Below the pieces are notes generated by a model that saw only the letters and a list, made by a program, of their open reading frames with translations, did no database searches and was not told the DNA's origin. 16,502 nucleotides of DNA, from the NCBI GenBank assembly GCA_964541595.1, contig CAZIRO010000049.1, positions 1 to 16,502 of the forward strand, given 5' to 3'. Position 1 is the first letter of the stretch, and every line of letters starts with the position of its first letter. Origin of the DNA: CAZIRO01 sp964541595. Lineage in GTDB: Bacteria > Acidobacteriota > HRBIN11. Below, one piece after another: positions 8,994-15,114 of the stretch. Position numbers and translations under genes: made by a program.

Positions 8994-9324
8994 TGGCGCC
9001 TCCTTAATCCATCATCGGATTGCTGAATTTCGTCACAGGCGGCGAATGGCGGCGGGGCACGGTTGGGCGGGACAAAACTGCGGTCATCCGGTCGGCCCGG
9101 ACTTCGGGTATGTTCGCGTATAGCGACCCCCGATTTCGCCATTCACCGCATTATCATACCCGCTTTCGGGACGCCGGGCCAACCGGGGCCATGGCAACCC
9201 GGGCGGCCGACGACTTTCGCACGTCCCATTCCTCGGGGGAACCGAGGATCATGCCGCACATCCGCGGACGAAAACGGATGCTGCGCATTCGATTCTTTCA
9301 AAAAACAAAGATTTTATGAAATTG

Positions 9325-9352
9325 TTGACACACCGGGGCATAGGCCTAAACT
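9325..9352 (+). promoter_or_regulatory. Sigma70-type promoter for the prkA-yhbH-spoVR unit
   Basis: A perfect -35 TTGACA at 9325-9330, a 16-bp spacer and a -10-like TAAACT (9347-9352, 4 of 6 consensus positions). The preceding 35 bases are strikingly A/T-rich in a GC-rich genome (runs such as CAAAAAACAAAG and ATTTTATGAAATTG), resembling an UP element. Transcription would begin near 9358-9360 and give a leader of only about 25 nt before prkA. Known prkA operons are often under stress or sporulation sigma factors. This one looks like a housekeeping promoter, though an overlapping alternative promoter cannot be excluded. Confidence 0.6.
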
Positions 9353-9370
9353 TTGGGTGAAACCAGTCCC

Positions 9371-9377
9371 AAGGAGG
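9371..9377 (+). promoter_or_regulatory. Shine-Dalgarno sequence of prkA with three nearby start codons
   Basis: A perfect AAGGAGG. Three start codons follow: ATG 9381 (3 nt away, a different frame that stops after about 24 codons), GTG 9385 (7 nt, prkA frame) and ATG 9388 (10 nt, prkA frame). The out-of-frame ATG overlapping the real start is unusual and could reduce prkA translation, but its spacing is too tight to be efficient. Confidence 0.7.
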
Positions 9378-9384
9378 GCCATGG

Positions 9385-11478
9385 GTGATGGACAATCAGG
9401 CTCCGGGATTCCCGGACATCTTGGAGCGGGTTCAGGCGTATTTGCGGCCTGAATCGTACCGCAAACTCCATTGGGAAGGTACGTTTGAAGATTACCTGCA
9501 CATCTTCCGGGAACACCCCCGTGTCGCACGCTCGGCTTTCCAGCGGCTGTACGACATGATCATGAGTTATGGCTACGAGACCTTTGAAGACGGGAAAGAC
9601 CAGCTCGTCCGTTACCGCTTTTTCTCTGACCCGCCGTTTGCTCCCGAGGACGCGGTATACGGTCTGGAACGCCATCTTATGCAACTGGTGAACGTCTTCA
9701 AGGCGGCTGCCCGACGCTACGGTCCGGAGCGGAGGGTCATTCTCCTGCACGGTCCGGTGGGCAGTTCAAAGAGCACGATCGTGCGATTGCTCAAACGCGG
9801 TTTGGAAGAATATTCAAAAACGGACGAAGGGGCGCTGTATTCGTTCAGCTGGATCCCCCTGGATATCGATCCGGACGACTGGTATCGTTCACCGGATTCC
9901 AGCGTCCTGCAGCCCTGCCCGCTCAATGAGGAACCGCTGAAGTTGATCCCCTCCGAGATCCGTGAGGACATTCTCGCAGAGGTCAACGCGCGACTTCCCG
10001 AAGAGGAGGAAATTTACGTGGAAGGCGACCTCTGCCCGCCCTGCCGGTTCATGTACCGGGAACTCATGCGCAAGTACCACGGGGATTGGAATCGCATGAT
10101 CCGACACGTGCGTGTGCGTCGGGTCATCCTGTCCGAAAAGGATCGGATCGGCATCGGCACATTCCAGCCAAAAGACGAGAAGAACCAGGATTCCACCGAA
10201 CTCACGGGTGATATCAATTACCGCAAGATCGCCATCTATGGTTCGGATTCCGACCCCCGCGCATTCAATTTTGACGGCGAGTTCTGTGTGGCCAACCGCG
10301 GAATCATCGAGTTTATCGAGGTGTTAAAACTGGATGTCGCGTTTCTGTATGACCTTCTGGGTGCGTCGCAGGAACATCTGATCAAGCCGAAAAAGTTCGC
10401 CCAGACCCACATCGATGAGGTCATCATCGGTCACACGAACGAGCCGGAATACCGGAAATTGCAGAACAACGAATACATGGAAGCCCTGCGCGATCGGACG
10501 ATCAAGGTCGATATCCCGTACGTGTTGCGGCTCGATGACGAGATCAAGATTTACGAGAAGTACTTCAATCCCCAACGCGTGCGTGGCAAGCACATCGCCC
10601 CCCATACTCTGGAAGTCGCCGCGATGTGGGCCATCCTGTCCCGTCTGGAGGAGCCAAAGATTTACAACATCACGTTGATGCAGAAACTCAAACTGTACAA
10701 TGGCAAACTGATCCCGGGATTTACTGCCGATATGGTGGCTGAACTTCGCCGGGAGGCCAAACGCGAAGGGATGTTCGGGATTTCCCCGCGCTACGTCCAG
10801 GACAAGATATCGAACGCCCTGGTTTCCGATCCGAGTATCACCTGTGTGAACCCCTTCATGGTGATGAATGAACTCGAAGCCGGTCTGGACCACCACTCCC
10901 TGATCAGTTCTGAGGAACAGCGCCGGTACTACCGGGAACTCATGGCACTCGTGCGCGCGGAGTACGAAGAAATCATCAAGAATGAGGTGCAACAGGCCAT
11001 CGTGGCCGATGAGGACGCCATTAACCGGCTGTTCCTGAACTATATCGATAACGTCCGTGCCTATACGCTGGGCGAAAAGATCCGGAACAAGTATACCGGG
11101 CAATACGAGGAACCCGATGAGCGGTTGATGCGCTCGATCGAGGAGAAGATCGATATTCCGGAAAACCGCAAGGACGACTTCCGGCGCGAGTTGATGAACT
11201 ATATCGGTGCACTGGCCGTGAGCGGGAAGGGGTTTGATTATCGGTCGAATGAACGGTTGTATCGGGCGCTCCAACTGAAACTCTTTGAGGACCAGAAGGA
11301 CGCGATCAAACTCTCGAGTCTGGTGACAAGTGTGGTCGACAAGGAGACACAGGAGAAGATCGACGTCATTCGTGCGCGCATGAAACGCAATTTCGGGTAC
11401 TGCGACGTTTGTTCGGCGGACGTGCTGCATTATGTGGCCAGCATTTTTGCCCGGGGCGACATCCGTTCATCATCCTGA
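9385..11478 (+). CDS. prkA: PrkA family AAA+ ATPase / serine protein kinase
   Basis: Cytoplasmic PrkA/YeaG family protein, involved in stationary-phase, starvation-stress or sporulation responses; described as a Ser kinase and more recently as an AAA+ protease-like ATPase. Residues are counted from ATG 9388 (GTG 9385 is also possible). The start LRPESYRKLHWEGTFEDYL matches the PrkA N-terminus. Walker A is GPVGSSKST (122-130, Lys128). The core includes RIGIGTFQPKDEKNQD, ELTGDINYRKIAIYGSDSDP and ANRGIIEFIEVLK (Walker B region). HTNEPEYRK and the C-terminal helical domain (HIAPHTLEVAAMWAILSRL, MFGISPRYVQDKISNAL) also match. At about 696 aa it is longer than Bacillus PrkA (about 630). The excess includes a CPPC motif (216-219) before the segment VRRVILSEKDR, plus a second CxxC (CDVC, 672-675) near the C-terminus. 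It is the first gene of the conserved trio; yhbH follows 76 nt downstream, beyond a strong hairpin. Confidence 0.96.
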   Translation: MMDNQAPGFPDILERVQAYLRPESYRKLHWEGTFEDYLHIFREHPRVARSAFQRLYDMIMSYGYETFEDGKDQLVRYRFFSDPPFAPEDAVYGLERHLMQLVNVFKAAARRYGPERRVILLHGPVGSSKSTIVRLLKRGLEEYSKTDEGALYSFSWIPLDIDPDDWYRSPDSSVLQPCPLNEEPLKLIPSEIREDILAEVNARLPEEEEIYVEGDLCPPCRFMYRELMRKYHGDWNRMIRHVRVRRVILSEKDRIGIGTFQPKDEKNQDSTELTGDINYRKIAIYGSDSDPRAFNFDGEFCVANRGIIEFIEVLKLDVAFLYDLLGASQEHLIKPKKFAQTHIDEVIIGHTNEPEYRKLQNNEYMEALRDRTIKVDIPYVLRLDDEIKIYEKYFNPQRVRGKHIAPHTLEVAAMWAILSRLEEPKIYNITLMQKLKLYNGKLIPGFTADMVAELRREAKREGMFGISPRYVQDKISNALVSDPSITCVNPFMVMNELEAGLDHHSLISSEEQRRYYRELMALVRAEYEEIIKNEVQQAIVADEDAINRLFLNYIDNVRAYTLGEKIRNKYTGQYEEPDERLMRSIEEKIDIPENRKDDFRRELMNYIGALAVSGKGFDYRSNERLYRALQLKLFEDQKDAIKLSSLVTSVVDKETQEKIDVIRARMKRNFGYCDVCSADVLHYVASIFARGDIRSSS

Positions 11479-11490
11479 ACCCCCCTGGTG

Positions 11491-11534
11491 CGCATCCCGA
11501 TGACCGATCTCTTCTGATCGGTGGTCGGGGTGCG
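11491..11534 (+). promoter_or_regulatory. Long stem-loop between prkA and yhbH
   Basis: Two 19-nt arms (11491-11509 and 11516-11534) enclose the loop TCTTCT. The inner 7 bp (ACCGATC/GATCGGT) are perfect, as are CCCGA/TCGGG and CGCA/TGCG. There is only one G-G mismatch, and two G-U wobbles are expected in RNA. It begins 12 nt after the prkA stop and ends 20 nt before the yhbH ATG. No run of T follows, so it is not a classical intrinsic terminator. It is more likely an mRNA 3'-end stabiliser, processing site or partial attenuator that separates prkA from yhbH expression. Confidence 0.7.
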
Positions 11535-11554
11535 GTTGGAACGGATTACGACCC

Positions 11555-12658
11555 ATGGTATTGCACATCGATCGGGATTACCAGCGATTCCGGGAGATCG
11601 TCAAAGGGAAGATCCGTAAAAATTTACGGAAATATATGAGTTACGGCGAATTGATCGTACCGCGCGGTAAGGGTGTGGTCAGTGTGCCCATTCCCCAGAT
11701 CGATATTCCGCACTTTCGCTATGACTATCGCAAGATGGGTGGCGTTGGCCAGGGAGAGGGTGAACCGGGTACACCGGTGGGATATGACCAGGGAGAGGGC
11801 GACGGTCGGGCAGGCGATCAGCCGGGTGAACATATCCTTGAAGTCGAGATCACGTTCGAGGAACTCGTGGAAATGCTGGCTGAGGAACTGGAATTGCCGC
11901 GTATCCGACCGAAGGGAAAAGAGGACATTTACGTTGAACGGGATAAGTACACGGGGATTGCACGTGTGGGTCCGGAGTCACTGCGTCATTTTCGCCGTAC
12001 GTTCCGTGAAGCGTTAAAGCGTCATCTCATTGAAGGCACCTACGATTTTGAAAATCCGATCATTATCCCGATCCGTGACGACCGTCGATACCGCAGCTGG
12101 AAAGTACGGATGGTCCCGATCGCCAAAGCGGTGATCATTTACATGATGGACGTTTCCGGTTCCATGGGACCGGAACAGAAGGAGATCGTTCGTCAGGAGA
12201 GTTTCTGGATCGATCTCTGGATTCGCCATCACTACAAACGAACGGAGACCTGTTACATTGTGCATGATGCGGTGGCCCGTGAAGTCGATCGTGACACGTT
12301 TTTCCGGATTCGTGAGGGCGGGGGCACACGCATTTCCTCTGCGTATAAGCTCGGCTGGGAGATCATCCAGGAACGGTTCCCGCCCGAGGAGTGGAACATT
12401 TACGTATTTCAGTTTTCCGACGGGGACAACTGGGACGGTGGCGATACGGACTTCTGCGTGCAGATGCTGCGCGATCACTATCTGCCCCATGTGAACCTGT
12501 TCTGCTACGGTCAGGTCAAGAGTGCCTATGGAAGCGGCGATTTTATCTACCACCTCGAACGCCATCTGGAAGATTATGACAATCTGATCCTGTCCCGCAT
12601 CAACAGCCGGGAAGAGATTTACGATTCGATCAAGGCCTTTCTCGGTAAGGGTAAGTAA
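11555..12658 (+). CDS. yhbH: YhbH/YeaH family protein (DUF444) with von Willebrand A-like domain
   Basis: Partner protein of PrkA in the conserved prkA-yhbH-spoVR cluster, with a role in stress or spore formation; molecular function unsettled. 367 aa. The N-terminus (MVLHIDRDYQRFREIVKGKI) and the acidic, glycine-rich linker at about 62-93 (GQGEGEPGTP, DQGEGDGRAG) are typical of the family. The C-terminal half is vWA-like with a MIDAS motif DVSGSM (199-204). A threonine in GGGTRISSAYK and the acidic segment FSDGDNWDGGD probably complete the metal site. YGSGDFIYHLE and the C-terminal region also match the family. ATG 11555 is the only start that keeps the conserved N-terminus; no good Shine-Dalgarno is visible, only a weak CGGA about 9 nt upstream. 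Translation may therefore depend on the hairpin upstream or on coupling. Confidence 0.95.
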   Translation: MVLHIDRDYQRFREIVKGKIRKNLRKYMSYGELIVPRGKGVVSVPIPQIDIPHFRYDYRKMGGVGQGEGEPGTPVGYDQGEGDGRAGDQPGEHILEVEITFEELVEMLAEELELPRIRPKGKEDIYVERDKYTGIARVGPESLRHFRRTFREALKRHLIEGTYDFENPIIIPIRDDRRYRSWKVRMVPIAKAVIIYMMDVSGSMGPEQKEIVRQESFWIDLWIRHHYKRTETCYIVHDAVAREVDRDTFFRIREGGGTRISSAYKLGWEIIQERFPPEEWNIYVFQFSDGDNWDGGDTDFCVQMLRDHYLPHVNLFCYGQVKSAYGSGDFIYHLERHLEDYDNLILSRINSREEIYDSIKAFLGKGK

Positions 12659-12680
12659 CGTTGTTCGGAGAAGTCCCGAT

Positions 12681-14165
12681 ATGCCGCGATGGACCCATCA
12701 AGAGATCCAGGAAATGGTGCAGGAAGTGCAGGAAGTGGTCATCCGTGAGGGCCTGGATCCGCTCGAGACCATCTTTGAAATCGTCGACTACGAGACGATG
12801 AATCAACTCGCCGCGTATTCCGGTTTTCCGAAACGGTTTCCGCACTGGAGTTTCGGAATGGAATACGAGCGATTGCGCCAGGGATATCGATACGGTGTAC
12901 ATCGGATTTATGAGATGGTCATCAATAACGAGCCGGCATATGCATATCTGCTCGAGAGCAACACGCGAGTGGACCAGAAGATGGTCATTGCACACGTGTT
13001 CGCTCATACGGACTTTTTCAAAAACAACATGTGGTTTGCGCGGACCGACCGGAAGATGATCGACACCATGGCGAACCACGAAGCCATGGTGATGAAGTAT
13101 ATCGAACGGTACGGACCGGAGGAAGTGGAGTCATTCATTGACGTCTGTCTCTCGATCGAAGACCTCATTGACTTTCATTCGCTGTTCATTCAACGCAAAA
13201 GCCGGAGGAAACCGGAAGAACCCGAACCGCGGCCCAATCCCATCCGTCTGAAAGTACCACGTCCGTATCTGGATCCGTACATCAACCCGCCGGAGTTCAT
13301 CGAAGCCCAGAAGGCAGCGCACGAGAAAAAACGGCAGTCTCCACCTCCGTTCCCCATCGCACCGGAGCGAGACGTTTTGCTGTTCCTCATCGAGCACGCA
13401 CCGCTGGAAAACTGGCAGAAAGTGATTCTCTCCATGATCCGCGACGAGAGTTATTACTTTGCACCGCAAAAGGCAACAAAGATCATGAATGAGGGATGGG
13501 CGACGTTCTGGCACTCCCGGATCATGACCCGTCATTTACTGGAAGACGGTGAGGTGATCGAATATGCGGACAAACACGCGAGCGTGCTGTCGTCGCCTCC
13601 GCACCGGTTGAACCCGTATAAACTGGGATATGAACTCTGGAAAGATATCGAACACCGGTGGAATACCGGTCGGTTCGGTCCGGAATGGGAACAGTGCGAT
13701 GACATGCAGAAGAAACAACAGTGGAATCGCAAACTGGGTCTGGGATTGCAGAAGATCTTTGAGGTTCGGCGGTTTGCAAACGATCTGACGTTCATTGACC
13801 GGTATCTGACGGAAGAATTTTGCGTGGCACACAGGCTCTTTGTGTACCAGTACAACCGTGAGACGGGATTTTACGAGATCAAAGACCGTGACTACCGCAA
13901 GATCAAGCAACAACTGCTGCATCAATTGACCAATTTTGGTAAACCGGTGATTTACGTATTGGACGGAAACTACAAAAACCGGGGCGAGTTGTATCTGAAA
14001 CACGCCCATGACGGGATTGACCTGGATATTCCGTATGCCAAGGAAACACTGAAGAACATCTATCTGCTCTGGAAGCGACCGGTACATCTGGAGACCGTAT
14101 TGCAGAACCGACGTCGTGTGCTTTCGTACGACGGCGGATCGCATCTGGACGTTCAGATGGCATGA
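12681..14165 (+). CDS. spoVR: SpoVR family protein
   Basis: Third member of the prkA-yhbH-spoVR set (YcgB in E. coli). Bacillus SpoVR affects spore cortex formation; the biochemical role in non-sporulating bacteria is not established. 494 aa against about 470 for Bacillus. Family segments seen in order are FEIVDYETMNQLAAYSGFP, PHWSFGMEYERL, NEPAYAYLLESN, IAHVFAHTDFFKNN (His105, His109), ANHEAMVMKYIERYG and the centre NEGWATFWHSRIM (Glu271, His278). The C-terminal half has NPYKLGYELWKDIE, FIDRYLTEEFC and VYVLDGNYKNRGELYLKH-like sequence. The conserved His/Glu pattern could be a metal site, which is inference. The start has GGAGA about 10 nt upstream, 22 nt after the yhbH stop, so the two are probably co-transcribed. 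A charged, proline-rich insert at about 172-230 is probably flexible. Confidence 0.95.
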   Translation: MPRWTHQEIQEMVQEVQEVVIREGLDPLETIFEIVDYETMNQLAAYSGFPKRFPHWSFGMEYERLRQGYRYGVHRIYEMVINNEPAYAYLLESNTRVDQKMVIAHVFAHTDFFKNNMWFARTDRKMIDTMANHEAMVMKYIERYGPEEVESFIDVCLSIEDLIDFHSLFIQRKSRRKPEEPEPRPNPIRLKVPRPYLDPYINPPEFIEAQKAAHEKKRQSPPPFPIAPERDVLLFLIEHAPLENWQKVILSMIRDESYYFAPQKATKIMNEGWATFWHSRIMTRHLLEDGEVIEYADKHASVLSSPPHRLNPYKLGYELWKDIEHRWNTGRFGPEWEQCDDMQKKQQWNRKLGLGLQKIFEVRRFANDLTFIDRYLTEEFCVAHRLFVYQYNRETGFYEIKDRDYRKIKQQLLHQLTNFGKPVIYVLDGNYKNRGELYLKHAHDGIDLDIPYAKETLKNIYLLWKRPVHLETVLQNRRRVLSYDGGSHLDVQMA

Positions 14166-14183
14166 ACGTGCTGTCCGGAACAT

Positions 14184-14246
14184 GTGTCCCATTGCCTGTC
14201 CCGATCCCGGAAAAGAATACTGAAATCGGGACAGGCAATGGGACAC
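14184..14246 (+). terminator. Perfect 22-bp inverted repeat after spoVR, possible terminator-like hairpin
   Basis: Arms 14184-14205 and 14225-14246 are perfect reverse complements (22 bp, starting GTGTCCCATTGCC), with a 19-nt A-rich loop containing GGAAAAGAATACTG. It begins 18 nt after the spoVR stop, where a 3'-end structure is expected. There is no T-run after the stem, so this is not a standard intrinsic terminator. It may serve as an mRNA 3'-end protector. The right arm can alternatively pair with the copy at 14403-14428. Confidence 0.5.
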
Positions 14247-14475
14247 CGTGGGTGCCCATGCGGCCATGCGATGTCCCCGGTCCATGGGATACCCTGTCCC
14301 CTGTCTTCCGTCTCCCGTCCCGGATACCTGACACCTGAGACCCGGACACCCGGGACCTGAGACCGGTGGCCACCGGCACACCGGTGGATCCGGTGGTACC
14401 CCTGTCCCATTGCCCGTCCCGATTTCAGAGGAATATCCTTGCAATTCCCGCCCGAAGGCGCCAATATAGGGGGAT

Positions 14476-14482
14476 AAGGAGG
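14476..14482 (+). promoter_or_regulatory. Shine-Dalgarno that fixes the start of the 175-aa protein
   Basis: AAGGAGG ends 6 nt before ATG 14489. The same frame is open 123 nt further upstream, but those codons run through the repeat block, so this site decides the start. TTGCAA at 14439-14444 could be a -35, but the AATATA-like -10 is poor. Confidence 0.8.
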
Positions 14483-14488
14483 CCGTGT

Positions 14489-15016
14489 ATGGGCGCACGA
14501 GCCATACGTCATCGGATTCAGAATTTCTGTTACCAGTTGAATCCGGAGACACCGGAAACCGTGGTATTTCACCTGCCCGGCATGGGTGTGACCCTGCACG
14601 TTCAGGACGTCGATCGGTGGTCCGTTGTCATCGATTATCTGCAGTTCTCCTGGCAGGTACCTTCCCAGCGGGTGGCCACGCGACATCAGTTTCATGATCT
14701 CGTGCAGCAATGGTGCCGCACCATCCATTACCTGCAGGAACCACTGCGTCTGATCGAATTCGAACCGAGCGAATGGACCGCACTCGTTCGTTCGGATCCG
14801 CCGACCGCATGGGACGACGACGTGCGCGGTTACTATGAAATGTGGTGGTACGGTTATGGGGACCGGTGGACGGCACGTATCGAACGGCGCCGGGTCCAAG
14901 GGGATGCCCGTCCGGAACATGTGGTCATGGTCTGGCCACGCGATCTGTTGACCCGATGTCTGTATGATACCTGGGAAGTGTGGCAACGCATCTGGACACC
15001 CGCAGAAGCATCCTGA
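14489..15016 (+). CDS. Unrecognised tryptophan-rich hypothetical protein, 175 aa
   Basis: I do not recognise a family. The gene is supported by an optimal Shine-Dalgarno, codon usage like its neighbours and an ordinary protein composition. The protein is soluble-looking: no signal peptide and no membrane segment. It has 12 tryptophans in 175 residues, many paired with acidic or aromatic neighbours (FSWQV, EMWWYGYGDRW, DTWEVWQRIW). An N-terminal beta-rich stretch (TVVFHLPGMGVTLHVQDVDRWSV, given in part) is followed by a helical segment (HQFHDLVQQWCRTIHYLQ). A further strand-rich region (YYEMWWYGYGDRWTARIERRR) precedes a C-terminal helix. It lies 323 bp after spoVR and 98 bp before the GWxTD gene. 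A small binding domain is possible, but no function can be claimed. Confidence 0.75.
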   Translation: MGARAIRHRIQNFCYQLNPETPETVVFHLPGMGVTLHVQDVDRWSVVIDYLQFSWQVPSQRVATRHQFHDLVQQWCRTIHYLQEPLRLIEFEPSEWTALVRSDPPTAWDDDVRGYYEMWWYGYGDRWTARIERRRVQGDARPEHVVMVWPRDLLTRCLYDTWEVWQRIWTPAEAS

Positions 15017-15114
15017 AACTTCTCAAAGGATCGTTGCTTTTCAAGCCACGATGCAACGAAGATGGCGAATGTCGTCTGTCTGAAGGGATGAACCGAATGC
15101 AGGGGGGTACACGC
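15017..15114 (+). other. Short intergenic region before the GWxTD gene
   Basis: 98 bp. It contains a small inverted repeat TCGTTGC (15031-15037) / GCAACGA (15053-15059) with a 15-nt loop, too weak to call a terminator. It also holds two purine-rich stretches that could act as ribosome-binding sites: AAGGG 15083-15087 for ATG 15097, and AGGGGGG 15101-15107 for ATG 15115. Confidence 0.4.

Larger units (their letters stand above)
8994..9384. other. Divergent intergenic region between acyl-CoA dehydrogenase and prkA genes
   Basis: 391 bp without a convincing gene. Next to the acyl-CoA dehydrogenase gene is its Shine-Dalgarno sequence (AAGGAGG on the minus strand, about 8999-9005). On the minus strand, GATAAT (plus-strand 9150-9155) is a possible -10 for that gene, but I see no good -35, so this is weak. 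Small stem-loops: TCCTCGG/CCGAGGA at 9230-9236 and 9242-9248 with a 5-nt loop, and CATCCG/CGGATG at 9259-9264 and 9275-9280. The A/T-rich tract at about 9290-9324 leads into the prkA promoter. Two plus-strand open frames cross the region, but their translations are rich in Pro, Arg and Gly, lack family features and have no ribosome-binding site. Confidence 0.6.
14166..14488. repeat. Non-coding repeat block between spoVR and the next gene
   Basis: 323 bp with no gene of its own. It holds three copies of a 21-26 bp element: copy 1 at 14185-14205 (plus), copy 2 at 14220-14245 (inverted) and copy 3 at 14403-14428 (plus). Between copies 2 and 3 lies C-rich, G-poor text with short motifs: ACCTGAGACC at 14333-14342 and again at 14355-14364, a 14-bp palindrome CCGGTGGCCACCGG at 14363-14376, CACCGGTG at 14379-14386 and repeated CTGTCCC. 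The last 60 bp hold the leader of the downstream gene. The composition differs clearly from the flanking genes. It resembles an intergenic palindromic repeat family rather than a mobile element with coding capacity. Confidence 0.75.

Noticed and set aside
9020..9452. Small plus-strand frames in the divergent spacer
   Set aside because: Low-complexity Pro/Arg/Gly-rich translations, no ribosome-binding site, and they cross the prkA promoter.
10324..11430. 368-codon minus-strand frame opposite prkA
   Set aside because: Mirror of strongly conserved PrkA coding sequence; no ribosome-binding site and no recognisable protein.
14184..14428. Possible CRISPR array
   Set aside because: The copies alternate in orientation, are unevenly spaced and number only three; no cas genes are nearby.
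14153..14986. 277-codon minus-strand frame over the repeat block and the 175-aa gene
   Set aside because: Its middle is simply translated repeat sequence, and the opposite strand has an optimal Shine-Dalgarno and start for a better gene.
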